A DNA stretch of 64,000 bases from Paramyrothecium sp. XJ0827. Lineage: Eukaryota; Ascomycota; Sordariomycetes; Hypocreales; Stachybotryaceae. Of this stretch, positions 1-11,129 are shown one piece after another (the first letter of the stretch is position 1; the number at the start of each line of letters is the position of its first letter). The notes under the pieces were generated by a model. That model searched no databases and was not told where the DNA came from. It saw only the letters and a list, made by a program, of their open reading frames with translations. The position numbers and the translations under genes were made by a program. Location of the stretch: positions 3,906,001 to 3,970,000 of the forward strand of contig JAJFPB010000003.1 of the NCBI GenBank assembly GCA_020881915.1. The letters are read 5' to 3'.

Positions 1-87
1 CCCGGCCCGTGTCAGGGCTCCTCGTCTCCGGCCTTCTTCTCCGCTCTGTTTCTCTTCAATACCGACTGTCTTTGTATCTTTGCCAAT

Positions 88-836
88 ATGCGTTTCACTC
101 TGGTTCTCAGTGCTCTTGGCTTCGCCTCCCAGGCACTGGCCACACCTTCTCCGATTGCCAACCCCGTCCCGGAGCCCCTCGCGGAGCCTGAGGCCCTCCC
201 TGAGCCGCATCAGCTGGCCGCTCGCTATCGAGAGAGCCCTCTCATCCCCGGCAGCACATACATCAAGCAGGGGCCCGAATATATCCTCAAGGAGATCATC
301 GGCAACATCGTCTGCGCTCAGTCCCAGATCAAGGAGATCTCTCCTCATTGTTCCCGCGCTTTTGACAAGTCCATTGTAAGTCCACGTTGCCACTTCGCAG
401 ATCGTTTCGCTAACTTTCTCGCAGGAACTTTGGAAGAAGCTTGAGAAGCAGGTCAAGCAATGGCATAAAATCACGGAGAGCAACTACATTGAGGTATGGT
501 TTCCTCCTTACGACTCAAAATTCTGGCTAACTCTGGTTAGGCCATTACCGCCCTTCGAGAGGGTCTGTATCACCTAAAGCATCATGACATTGATCGCAAC
601 CCGAAGCTGAGGAAGCTCGTGTACAACCTTCTTCTGAACAACCTGGTACGTCTTCCCTATCGGCCACCAGATTGTCCCGCGATCGCTAACGATACCAGTT
701 CCTTATCGGCTTCCTCAACGAGGCCCATGGTGCTTCAGACATCCCCTCCTACCTCATTGATAGACCCGGTGACCTCATCGGAGCTCTGATTCACTTCGTC
801 GGTATCGACGTTACCAAGTCACTTGAGGTTAGGTAA
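88..836 (+). CDS. Small secreted protein of unknown function
   Basis: Four exons (88-375, 425-493, 541-645, 699-836) join in frame to a 199-residue protein. All three introns are 47-53 bp with GT donors and AG acceptors. The N-terminus (MRFTLVLSALGFASQALA) is a clear signal peptide. It is followed by a Pro/Glu-rich stretch with repeated P-E-P and P-x-P units to about residue 47, which looks like a propeptide or linker. The remainder is a mostly helical, charged region with only two cysteines (in IVCAQSQ and SPHCSRAF) and a C-terminal hydrophobic LIGALIHFVG segment. I do not recognise a family. It could be a secreted effector-like or cell-surface protein, but nothing seen fixes a function. The ATG at 88 is the first in frame and directly precedes the signal peptide. 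Confidence 0.75.
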
Positions 837-1295
837 ATGGTAACTCGGTTTGCGACGAACGCGTTTCGCTTCTCAAGTATGCCCTCTCCTCAATCGCTGA
901 GGGACAGGGTCTAGCTTAATATAGATGTCTTTTAAAGAACGCTCCTGAAGACTATTTAGCTTTTGTGTTTGTCTCGATTTAGTAAAAAGTATTCATCGTC
1001 ATATTCTTTTCGAGGTCACAAAGATCAATTCTAAGTTACCAAAGTCCATCGGATCTTTAATTGTGATGTTCGCCTTTCATGATATCCAACTTTATGCTAG
1101 GTTGGCACGGAATCTGGTCCATATTGAGTTTAAGCTGGCTGTATGGCGAACAAGCCTCAACACTAAAGAGAAATACATGTCTCCACAACAGCTCGTCAAT
1201 CGTGAGGCTGTGTCCATCATGTAAGTTCTCCTGACTACAATTAACCCCTTGGCCCGGACTACAATCAACCCCTTGGCGCCTGTACTTCTATCTAC
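837..1295. other. Intergenic, with a short tandem duplication
   Basis: This is a convergent intergenic region between the secreted-protein gene and the MFS gene, AT-rich near 940-1100. It contains a 21-bp direct duplication (GACTACAAT[T/C]AACCCCTTGGC) at 1233-1253 and 1257-1277. No coding potential was seen. Confidence 0.6.
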
Positions 1296-2830
1296 TTATA
1301 CCTTGACAAACCACCTCCATTGATGGCTCTGAAAAGCCCACCTCGAGATAATCAGAAGCAGCGTGCTTAGCACACATAGTCCCCCCAAAAAGAGAACATG
1401 CGCCGTCGTGCCATACGCTTCCAATATCTGTGCACTCAGTGGTACACACAGGAGACCACTAATTCGAATCAGCTCGGTACCCAGTTGGCTGGTCGAAGAG
1501 GAAAGGGTCGCATACGCTATGCTCGTGATGAAAGAGTTCGTCCCGTAATAGATACCCAGTTCCTCTTTTTTGCACACCCTATCGCGGTTATTATACCATC
1601 ACTTTGAGGTAGCAGGGGGTCTCATACTCGCCAATCAACACGGACATCATGCTCAATACCGCGCCGGTGCTGAGGCCCCAGCATGGAGAAAAGATGTACA
1701 ATCTCATCGTCGAGGTCCCAACGTTGAGAAAGAGCCCAAAGACCACAAGCAGAGAAAATATCTCCACAAGGAGCACGGCGTTGAAGCGACCCATCCAATC
1801 TGAGAGAGCACCAGCAGCCACTCGCCCGACCGCAGAACCCCTGGAGCGAAGTTAGTCTAAGACGTCAGATGAGCTCCGAGCGTCGCACTTACGCATTCAT
1901 CGTCGCTACGATGTTGAATATCACAAACTGGTCAAATCCTCTTGCCGCAACCCAGGAAGGCAAGGTGCTCACCACGCCCATGGCGACAAACTGAAACACG
2001 GCAAGGCTCAGGGTCATCCACATGAAATCGGCCTGCTGGAAGCACTTCCTGCTAATCATGGGTCTGTCCTTGGTTCCGGGGAGCACGCTCTTCACCAGCA
2101 TGTTTGCCAGAACCAGGAGCAGCGTCGCTATTGCCCCAAGCACGCGCAGTGCCCAGGACCAGCCCCAGCGGCTGAACGCATCTCGCAGAAGTAGCGGCCA
2201 CACCACGCCTCCAATGGAGCTGCCCATGAACACCAGCCCACACGCCAGGCCTCGGCGCCGATCGAACCAGTGACACATGACCCCGGTGACGGCAGTGCTG
2301 ACCATTCCAGAACCACCTCCGCACAGAACGCCCCACGCAAGCATCAGCAGCCCGAACGTGACGCTCGGCCGCGATCTGCCGTCCACGAAACTCGCCTGCA
2401 GGATGCCGACGGAGAAGGAGCCAGACCCGCAGAGGAGAAGACATCGAGGTCCGTATCGGTCAAAGAGGGGGCCCGCAAGGACCGGGATGCTAAGAGTAAG
2501 CCAGATGTTGGCTGCAGCAATCCAGCCAATGTCGCGAGCAGCAAACGTGCTGAGCTGGTGCTCCTCTAGGTGTGATAGTAGCAGCCCGATGGCATTACCG
2601 ACCCCCAGAGTGGCCGTGATGGCCGCAAACGCGCCCAGAGCCGTAAGCCAGCCTCTGGAGGTTCCATCTGGAGAAATGATACCTTGGCGAAGACTCTCTT
2701 CGACGTCGGAGCCGCCGACTTGCTCCGGCTTTTTTAGAGAGGAAGTTGCCGAGAGGGGTGGCAAGTGATGGAGGACTGTGGCATAAGGACGTTCCTGAAC
2801 TCGTGCGTCAGGCATAAGCTTGGTAGGCAT
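1296..2830 (-). CDS. MFS transporter, monocarboxylate permease type
   Basis: Three exons on the minus strand (2830-1893, 1840-1628, 1578-1296), separated by introns of 52 and 49 bp, give 477 residues. I count 12 hydrophobic segments in a 6+6 pattern after a cytosolic N-terminus of about 60 residues. The loop 2-3 MFS signature reads GPLFDRYGPR. The second half-signature, GSAVGRVAAGALSDWMGRFN, spans the first splice junction and is typical of the fungal monocarboxylate/MCT-like family (MCH-type). The second junction restores the conserved E-x-L-G-x-x-x-G-T-N segment before helix 11. Predicted role: plasma-membrane proton-linked transport of a small organic acid or related solute; the substrate cannot be told. 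It is the only transporter nearby and has no biosynthetic neighbours. Confidence 0.88.
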
Positions 2831-3320
2831 CGCATTCTAGAGAACGTCTTGCCCTCCGCTTGACGAGGTATGTAGGTGGGCGTTTTGTCGTCCCACGCAA
2901 GTGCATGGTCGACAGTCCAGGTACAGATCAAACAGCATAGTACAGATATTGCAGTCGTACTCGAGCCACAAGTTCGTCGGGCATGTCTATGCCGTGATCT
3001 CGTTCAAACTCTGTACGAGATCTGACGGGGCGACCAGTAAGTGGCTGTTTTAGCAGGTGGCAGTCTCAGACCTGAATCGGGATCTTTAGATTTCAATAAT
3101 ATATGTTGATACCCATGGATTAATTTCACAAGCGTGCTAAATTGCAGAAGTCTTGCTGATGCATAACAACTCCGTAAACCGGCGCCAACCCTAACCGTAT
3201 TTTCTCGTTCATTGATATAGACGTTACACATTGCTGTCTAGCAGCAATTGGTTCTCCCATCACTATCGATACCATAGTCTTTTACACTGCATTGGAGCCA
3301 CGACGTAGCTCAAGGCTAAG
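2831..3320. other. Intergenic between MFS promoter and SWC3-like 3' end
   Basis: This 490-bp stretch holds the upstream region of the MFS permease gene and the 3' flank of the SWC3-like gene. No conserved coding frame, RNA gene or repeat was recognised. Confidence 0.5.
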
Positions 3321-5746
3321 TTAGATACTTTCGGTATCTCGGGCGGTAACGGAGTTGATCAGTTTCTGATATCGTGATTGGGCTTCCTCCTCAGGGTCAC
3401 GCACTTCGGCCCGAGAGTGGCGTGTGGAGACGCCTGTTGACGTTGTCGTTGTCCAGAGAACTGGAGGTTTGTTTGCTCGCGAAACACGCTCCACTTCCAC
3501 TTCGGCTGCTGGGGTAGATGTGGTGGCTTTGATTTGCTCCTCATTGCCTTCCAAATCATCCTTGGACACGCGAGGCAGCTGCATCGCCAGAAGCACGTAC
3601 TCGGCCCGCGTCATGTTGTCCATCACGTCATCCATGTAACGACGCACTTCATCCTGAGGGGCAACCACCCTCGCAAGGTTTTCCAAATAGCGTCCCGTAG
3701 GTATGCTGAGACGGATTGTCACAGGCTGATAATAGTCAAGCTGGGGATCGCCTCCATACTCCGAGGTGCTGCCCTTTCGAACAATCAAGAATGATGCCAC
3801 AACCTGCTGGCCAGAGTTTGTGGGCAAATACTCTAGAATGCTGTACTTTGGGAAAAGGTAACGATCTCCGCTACCGAAATCAAAGACGACGGCCGCGACG
3901 TCTGGTTTCGGGGCCGGTGGTGGCCCTTTCGAACGAAGAGCCTGGGGATTGGGCGCCCCCTGGGACACCGAGGTTTTCACGTGCCCATTGGCTAGCCCAT
4001 TTGGAGTAGGCTGCTTCACTGGTGTTGGTGCCGGCGCTGGTTGCGGGGGTTTCGGCGGGATGGCCTTCATTTCCTTGTGCAGTCTGTCGAGGATCTCTTT
4101 CAAGTCAGGAGCATCATGCAAGCTCGGGCGTCCTTCAGCGATACGTCGAATCATGTCTCTCGTCTTGGGCTCTTCGAGGGCCTTCTTAACCAGAAGAACC
4201 ACGAGCGGATCACTTCGTGGCGGTGGACGCAGCTCCGTCGACTTTTGCTGGGGGTTGGAAGTCAGGACAATATCAAGGATTGTTCGGACCTCGTCCGCAA
4301 AATACTTGACAGTCCTGCCGTCCACAACAAGACGGTCGGCCGAAGGCCCTTGCTGACCTCCATTGCGCTTGTACTCTGCGTTCAGTTGGTCTATTATCTT
4401 CTGAAAATGCGCCAGTTCGCCATCCTTTGCTTGGCCTACAGCTACCCGCTTCATGAGATCTCTCAGTTCAGGATCCCCGGAGGCTTTTTGAGCGAGGAGC
4501 GCAATAACAGGATCGTTGGCTGCAGGTTTCGCAGCTGGCGCGGCTGGCCCTGGAGGAGCCGCCGCTGGTGCTGCTGGCTTACCGACGGCTCGTGGTAGAC
4601 CAGGTGATGGCGCAACATTAGGACGCGGCCCGTTTAGATTTGAAGTGGGTGCGACGGATGCTGTGGCGACTGCCGGTTTAAGTGGAGGAGTTGTGGAGGG
4701 TCGGGCCAAGGGAAGTGGCGCCGTGCCAGGTTGGATGGAAGCAGCGGGCATTGGGCGCGATGGTTGCGCTTGATAGGTAGGCCGAGAAACTTGCGCCGCC
4801 GGCATGCCCTGTGCTGGTGTCTGACTGGACGATACAGGGACTTGTGATGTTGTAGTCGGCACCTGAGGCGAGACGGGAGCAGGTACTGAGGGCTTTGGCG
4901 GAGCAACTTGCGCAGGCGAATTCGGGGTATCACTTCGCGTAAGACCGGCTGCGGTCGATAGTTTCGGAGAGGGGGTGGGTTGCTCTTGTTGCACATTGTG
5001 TGAGCTCGTGGCTGGTCGTGGCGAAGCTTGGACAGGGCTGGGAGCTTCAGGATTGGATGCTGCAGATGTTGACACGGTAGGCGAAGCAGCGGCAGGCGGA
5101 GGTGTCGGAGGGGGAGGCATCGAGCCATTTGGTGGACCATATTGAATGATGGGCCGGTTTTGTGCTTGAGGTTGGCCTGATTGCGACAAGGGATGTTGTG
5201 GTGCCTGCGATTGCTGCTGAGGCCGCGCTTTCGGTTCCTTGACAATATACATAGTGGCCTCTAGTATGTGTGGCTCAATGGTGAGTGTCACGGTGCCAAC
5301 CTTGGACATTGCGTCCTTCGGAGGGTTTTTAGGGTCTTCCGTAAGAACACCCTTCCGCTTGTGAGGCTTCGTCCAGTATTTTTCGAACAAGCCCTCGTTA
5401 ATCCATCTTTGACGCGACCGGGAGAGCGATTCGGCCAATACACCACTGTCGAAATTGATTGTCAGCGAAAGCCATCCCTGCTAAGACCTGTTAATGCTCA
5501 CCTCTCGGAAACAGATTGGTATTCTTTGGCCGATAGACTGTCGGGTTGGGCTTCCTCAACGGTAGGCAGCGGCTTGCCAGCCTGAATAGACTTGGGCAAC
5601 GACGGCGGAGGAGGCGGAGGCGGCTCTTCGACGGGTTGGGGCGTGGCCGGTGTTGCCGAACGCTCGGAGGGAGTGACATGCCGCTTCTTGGCTACTTGTT
5701 CGACACGGGCAGCAGCCCTGGCGGGCAGCTTCCTCTTCCTCTCCAT
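3321..5746 (-). CDS. SWR1-complex subunit 3 domain protein (SWC3-like)
   Basis: Two exons (5746-5502 and 5445-3321) encode 789 residues. The ATG at 5746 begins MERKRKLPARAAAR, the usual conserved start of this family; more upstream in-frame sequence is poorly conserved in character and lies before this basic motif. The 56-bp intron joins SVSE-S-GVLAESLSRSR, inside the N-terminal Swc3 domain (about residues 65-155, with the conserved W-x-x-E-G-x-F-E-K-Y-W core). A long Pro/Ala/Ser-rich disordered linker follows (residues about 155-390). Two similar 48-residue modules then appear (about 393-440 and 494-542). A conserved C-terminal region contains GDRYLFPKYSILEYL and a MDDVMDNMTRAEYVLLAMQL helix. 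Yeast Swc3 belongs to the SWR1 remodeller that exchanges H2A for H2A.Z; a nuclear role here is inferred by family. Confidence 0.85.
4062..4514 (-). repeat. Diverged internal duplication in the SWC3-like protein
   Basis: Two protein modules of about 48 residues, encoded at about 4514-4368 and 4211-4062, share the pattern D-P-[LV]-[IV]-x-L-L-x-x-K-A, then a spaced P-x-x-R-D-[LM]-[IM]-[KR]-R-[VI]-A-x-G. Each ends in a helix rich in leucine and lysine. They are separated by a conserved GRTVKYFADEVRTILDI segment. The duplication is seen by eye in the translation; its function is unknown. Confidence 0.6.
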
Positions 5747-6941
5747 TGCGGCGAGGGCAGACGCGAGGCCAAAAGTCACGAGAATTCCTAGCGATTGGAC
5801 ATGATAACGAGTGACGTGCTGAACGCGCCTCAGAGACCTGGGAGGCTCTGCGGAGGGAGAAGTCGAGCTGCGGCGGTGGGAGGCAAGTGCCGTGCGCCGG
5901 AGGAATGGGAGATGGTGTCTGTTGGTGGATGTGAAGAAGTATGCGAATGGCAGAGAGAGGAAATGATGTGACACTCTTGTCGAGGATCGCACGGCGCGTG
6001 ATTGGCCTGGGGAAGGCGGAGTCAGCCGAGCAAGCTAAAATCCGACAAGGCGTGAATGAAGTAATGTGAAAGAACCCCGGACAGCACCACAGAGTTACGG
6101 AGATAAGAGGTGAAGAAAGCGCTCGCAGTTTTTGGGCGTACTAGGAGAGCGAACAATTCCACGGCCAGCGAAAGGAGCGAGGCTCGGAATCCTGAGGTGC
6201 GGTGCCGTGGCAATGCATCTACAGTAGCAGCCAAGTATGTGCCTGCTGTGAGCTCTGTGAGCTGGGGTGACACCAGCGACGCAGGATGTTGGTTGACGGT
6301 CAAAAAGGGAAACGAAACGATTACTAAGCCGGGGTGGCACGCGGTCAAGACGTTCACATTCTACCTTATGTTAAGATATTTTTTCTTCAAATTTGAGGCT
6401 TGCTTGAGCTTCGTAGCCATCCAACTTTCAACATGAGCCACAGCCGTCTGCTCTGGGCGCAACATTGGGCGGAGGTTGGTACATTGCTCAAGCTCGCGTG
6501 TACCTTGAGCTAGTACTGTAAAGTGGTGGCGATCTCCAGGCGGTGCTTTGGGTTGCCCTGCGGCTGACACCCACCCACTAATAAGGTACCGATTGCGGGA
6601 CGCCAGCCGCGTGGCAGCTCCAAAATCTAGGCGGCTTATCTGGGGTACGCCCAGCCGCAGCCGCCCTGCGGTTGATTCACAAGTCCCCCTGCTAATGGCT
6701 TTGCATCGGTTACCGTCAGCCCCATGCATCCAAATTCAACCTCAATCGACGTCATGAGATCTATGCGTTGTGACGAATAACGGCGCCATCGGCAATCCCA
6801 TCGTTCGGACAGCTCGCGGTTCGCACAGTCGCCGTGTTCTACACTCTGTTGGTTATTTTCCTGTGGCCTCGACTTTCCTGGCTTTACCACGTCAATCCCT
6901 TGCTCTGCGTGTCTTACACGGGAACCCGCAACAACCACGCC
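5747..6941. promoter_or_regulatory. Divergent intergenic region
   Basis: This 1.2-kb region separates the starts of the SWC3-like gene (minus) and the alpha/beta hydrolase gene (plus), so it should hold both promoters. Open frames in it (for example 5747-5992 minus and 6110-6436 plus) show no domain or sensible start. No RNA gene was seen. Confidence 0.5.
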
Positions 6942-8404
6942 ATGGCCGTGCCGTGGCAGCCCTTCGTGTGGACAGGGCTTGCTGTAGTGGCTGCACCGGT
7001 CGCATTATACACTGTATTCATAGGCTTGTCAATGAACCCTTTCTTCCAGCGACAGTAGGTTCATGAGCAGCAGCGTATTACGTCGCGTTTTCCTGTCTTT
7101 GACCTCGATTGTGTAGCTTTCTATATGCTCACCGAATCCATACTTTATGGTGGACGGACATCGATAAACCAGAAACATGGGGCTTTGCAAGTGAGTGAGT
7201 GGCGTGTGTGTACAGCGTGCTCTGGCTGACGTCCAAATCCATCAGGCAACCAGGTCACGCCATTTCTTCTGCAAACACCAGACTCGGAGACGATTTATGC
7301 CTGGCATATCCTGCCACTGCCGCTTTACCTCCAGCACGAGGCGAAATTATCTACGCAGAGGTCTGACTCGGCCAAGAACTTTACCACCACTGAATCTTTT
7401 CGTTTATTAAGAGAAGACCCGGAGGCGAGACTAGTCCTATATTGTAGGTTGTTGTCCTTGACACATTTTACGCACTCAAACTAATTCCGACTATAGTTCA
7501 TGGGGTGTGTTAGATGTCCCGCCTGTTGGTCAAATATAGAATATACTAATTTGCGTGTAGAATGCGGGGCACGTTGCGCAGGCCAATAGACCAGACAGCT
7601 ACCATGCTCTTACCGACACGTCATCTTATCATGTAATCGCCTTTGATTACCGAGGTTTCGGGCGTTCCACTGGCGTTCCGAGCGAGACCGGCCTGATAGA
7701 CGACGCTGCGGCAGTAGTCGATTGGGCAATGAAGGTGGCCAAGGTGCCTGCCAGTCGGATAGTCCTGCTCGGGCAAAGCCTCGGTACAGCCGTTGTCAGC
7801 GGCGTAGCAGAGAAGTATGCTCTTGATGGGGTCGAGTTTGCAGGCGTTGTTCTTGTTGCCGGATTCAGCGATCTGCCCACCATGCTCAGCGAATACCGCA
7901 TTGGCGGCCTATTTCCAGTACTTGCTCCTCTAGGCATCGTCCCAGGACTATTGAAAGCGGTTCGCGGATTCGTCGTGGACAAGTGGCACACTGCCGGCAG
8001 ACTGGCAAACATCGTTCGGCATACCAAGGGACGGCTGAGGCTGACTTTGATTCATGCAAAAAACGACTCCGACATTCCCTGGACTGAGGACAACAAGAAC
8101 TTTCGTGCTGCAGTTGGTGAGAGAGTGGGTATATCTGATGATGCGGAATTCACAGCGTGGAAAGAAGAGCGGACCGTTAGGAAAGGGGACGATGCATTCG
8201 TCACAACATGGACCGCGGATCCGGATATAATTGTTCGCCAAGAATTGTTTCCTTATGGGGGTGCGTATTAAATCACAGACACAGACGATGTGCTAACGAT
8301 TTCTAGGTCACAATAACATCATGGGATTCGCACCTGTTGCCTTGGCGATCATGCGATCCTTTGATCTTCATGGAACTGGGTATATTGCAGACGGGCGGCG
8401 TTGA
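6942..8404 (+). CDS. Membrane-anchored alpha/beta hydrolase (ABHD12/BEM46-like)
   Basis: Six exons (6942-7054, 7117-7190, 7246-7443, 7497-7504, 7561-8260, 8307-8404) encode 396 residues. An N-terminal transmembrane segment (about 10-30, TGLAVVAAPVALYTVFIGL) precedes a serine hydrolase fold. Exon 4 is only 8 nt and encodes F-H-G, which with the next exon makes the FHGNAGHVA oxyanion-hole motif (residues 129-137). The nucleophile is Ser204 in GQSLG. The acid is Asp300 or Asp302 in HAKNDSDIPW. The base is His366 in YGGHNNIMG, supplied by the last exon. The family includes lysophospholipid and monoacylglycerol lipases; the substrate here is unknown. The start at 6942 is the first ATG in a frame that is otherwise open from 6774. 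The open frame upstream lacks an ATG, so a more 5' exon is possible. Confidence 0.85.
7497..7504 (+). other. 8-nt microexon encoding the HG oxyanion motif
   Basis: The eight bases TTCATGGG lie between a 53-bp intron (donor GTAGGT at 7444, CTAAT branch near 7480, acceptor TATAG) and a 56-bp intron (donor GTGTGT at 7505, ACTAAT branch near 7545, acceptor GTGTAG). Joining 7443 to 7497 and 7504 to 7561 is the only reading I found that restores the invariant F-H-G-N-A-G-H motif in frame. Confidence 0.8.
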
Positions 8405-9159
8405 GTTGGAGGGTTGCATTGGCACAGGGCAGTTGGTGTAGAAATAGAATTCTATAGATGCACAATCTGATAAAGCAACTATGCCGTTTAGTACAAAAGC
8501 CAGCACCACAAAACAGGAAATTAACTAATACCACCAAGTCTCTTCACATTTTTGACTCATTATGTGATATTTTCCCAAGTATGAATAAGAAGATTTAATT
8601 GAATTCTTGAAAGTCATTCCATAATTTCGTACCTACTAGGCTCTTGCAGGGTAATTGTCATTATCTTGAACTTTCCTACATACGAAGTTGAAGTTTCGTC
8701 GTTATTGTTTTGTGCCAACCCCTTGTGATGGTATGAAGCAAAACCACCCATCAACCATCGTCAACTTTTACCTGCCAGAAGAGGTGCGTCAATTATCAAC
8801 AGGGCTCACCCACCACTATTTAGCACAGTATCTCCTTTCATAGGTCAACCAGGTGCAAACAAGACGAGAATGAAGTTATGTCGGCGATCCATGTTACAGT
8901 ACTTATATTACATCGGGTATTTAGGGTAGGCTTCTTGATGAAGCTCTTATCGATAGGTGGTGGTGCTACCCTCAATGGTTGAGAGCCCCTCCTCAAGCGA
9001 CATCACCCCACCTTGCATGGTTGAGTTACGTTGCAATCAGCCGAACCTTTCTCTCTGCAGCCACAAGAACAGACGTGGGACGTTGGCAGTGGAAATAAAA
9101 GCGGGAAAAAAAAAAATTCAAATTATCGAAGGAGGCCAACGGATGAAAACGAAGCGGAC
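8405..9159. promoter_or_regulatory. Intergenic upstream of N-myristoyltransferase
   Basis: AT-rich 3' flank of the hydrolase gene (8405-8700), then the upstream region of the NMT gene. It includes a 12-bp A tract near 9106-9117 just before the NMT start. An in-frame extension of the NMT reading frame upstream of 9160 lacks an ATG and is treated as leader. Confidence 0.5.
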
Positions 9160-10926
9160 ATGGCGCCCCCCGAAGAATCCAAGCCGGTCGAGCCAATTGT
9201 CGACGAGACCGACGCCAAGCTGAAGGGCAAGGCAGCTCAAGTCGACTCGGACGAGGACGAAGAGGAGGATGACGAGCCCGTGGCTGGGGAGGGAGCTACT
9301 GGAGAGGGAGCTGGGGAGGGCTCGGGAGCAGCCAAGAAGAAGAAGAAGAAGTCCAAGAGAAAGAAGATCAAGGATGCGCTCCTAGGAAAGCCCGAGAACA
9401 CCGAGCAGGACCTGAAGAAGGCGATCAGCGGCTTGACATCCCAACAGCTGAAGGAACTCATGGCGCTAAACCCAGCGCTGGCAGAAGAGGTTGCGCACGC
9501 ATCCGGAAGCGCGAATCCCACCCCGGACCAGGCGGCCGACATGCTCAAGAAGATGAGCCTCCAGCAGATCATGACCGGCCTTGCCGCCGGCGGCAAGAAC
9601 GCGAAGGACATGGGCTCCTACAAGTTCTGGCAGACGCAGCCCGTGCCCAAGTTCGGAGAGGACAACATCAAGGAGGAGGGTCCGCTCAAGATCCAGACCG
9701 TCGACGAGATCCCCGAGGAACCAGCGGCGCTCATCCCCGGGTTCGAGTGGGTGACGATGGACCTCAACGACGAGGGCGAGATGAAGGAGGTGTACGAACT
9801 GCTCAATGGACACTACGTCGAGGACGACGAGGCCATGTTCCGTTTCAACTACTCCCCGGCAATCCTCCGATGGGCCATGATGTCGCCTGGGTGGGACAGG
9901 AAGTACCACGTCGGCGTCCGCGCCGTTCAGTCGCGCAAGCTCGTCGCCTTCATCTCCGCCATCCCCGTGCAGCTGCGTGTTCGCGAGAAGACCATCGCCT
10001 GCTCCGAGGTCAACTTCCTCTGCGTCCACAAGAAGCTGCGCGGCAAGCGCCTCACGCCTGTGCTCATTAAGGAGATCACCCGCATCAGCAACCGCGACGG
10101 CGTCTGGCAGGGCCTGTTCACGGCCGGCATCGTGCTCCCCAAGCCCATCAGCACCTGCCGCTACTACCACCGCGCCATCAACTGGCAGAAGCTCTGGGAG
10201 TGCGGCTTCAGCCCCCTGCCGCCCAACAGCAAGCCTGCGTACCAGGTGCGCAAGTACGCGCTTCCGGACAGCACGTCCACCAAGGGACTGCGGCCGATTC
10301 GGGAGGAGGACCTGGAGCAGGTCCTGAGCTTGATGAAGCGCTACAACGCCAAATACGACATGGCTCCAGACTTCTCATTGGAAGAAGCACACCACTGGTT
10401 CATCCCCAAGATCTCTCCTGGCAACGAGCAGGTTATCTGGACCTACGTTGTTGAGGTAGGTTTGCGCAAGCGGACACCGCTGACCAATTTCCCTTTACGC
10501 GTAACCCGCTAACATTCAATCAAGGATGAAAATAAGAAGATTACCGACTTCTTCTCCTTCTTCTCCGTAGAGTCCTCCGTCATCAACAACTCGAAGCACG
10601 ACATCGTGCGTGTCGCTTACCTATTCTACTACGGTACCGAGGTCGCGCTGCAGCAGCCAGATGATCGCGCCGCATTCAAGACACGCCTCAATGAGCTCAT
10701 CCACGACGCCCTCATCGTGGCAAAGAACTTCAAGTTTGACGTGTTCAACGCCCTGTCGCTCATGGACAACGGCCTCTTCCTCGAGGAGCAGAAGTTCGGC
10801 GGCGGCGACGGCCAGCTGCATTACTACCTCTTCAACTACAGGGCGAACCCCATTGCCGGTGGCGTGGATGCCAAGAACCGCCTTGATGAGCAGAGGCTCA
10901 GTGGTATTGGAATGATTATGCTGTAA
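9160..10926 (+). CDS. NMT1: Glycylpeptide N-tetradecanoyltransferase (N-myristoyltransferase)
   Basis: Two exons (9160-10455, 10525-10926) with a 69-bp intron encode 565 residues. The enzyme transfers myristate from myristoyl-CoA to N-terminal glycine of client proteins. The N-terminal 80 residues are acidic and glycine-rich and then strongly lysine-rich (a [11 protein letters not shown] tract), as in eukaryotic NMTs that bind ribosomes. The catalytic region shows the family blocks [42 protein letters not shown] with [14 protein letters not shown] sequence, and [11 protein letters not shown], followed by the GNAT-like C-terminal half. The chain ends in leucine, whose carboxylate serves as the catalytic base in this family. 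Start choice: the reading frame is open upstream but the first ATG is at 9160 (MAPPEESK). Cytosolic, essential in yeasts. Confidence 0.96.
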
Positions 10927-11129
10927 GGTGCTTTGCTAGGAATGTAGTGAGAGATATATGGGGGAAATACTACGATGGGATCAAGGTTCAAAATGCATCT
11001 ACAGCCAGCGGAACAGGGAACCTGAAATATATACCTTGTGTCTTCACTCCAGGTCGTCTTCGTTAGGTTAAAAAAAGTTTCCTTTCGAGTTGTGTCCAAC
11101 CGTGCGTATCGTGGCACTGCCCTCCCGGA

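Noticed and set aside
9466..10170. 234-residue minus-strand frame over N-myristoyltransferase
   Set aside because: Antisense to conserved NMT sequence; repetitive Leu/Val/Asp/Gly composition typical of reverse-strand bias.
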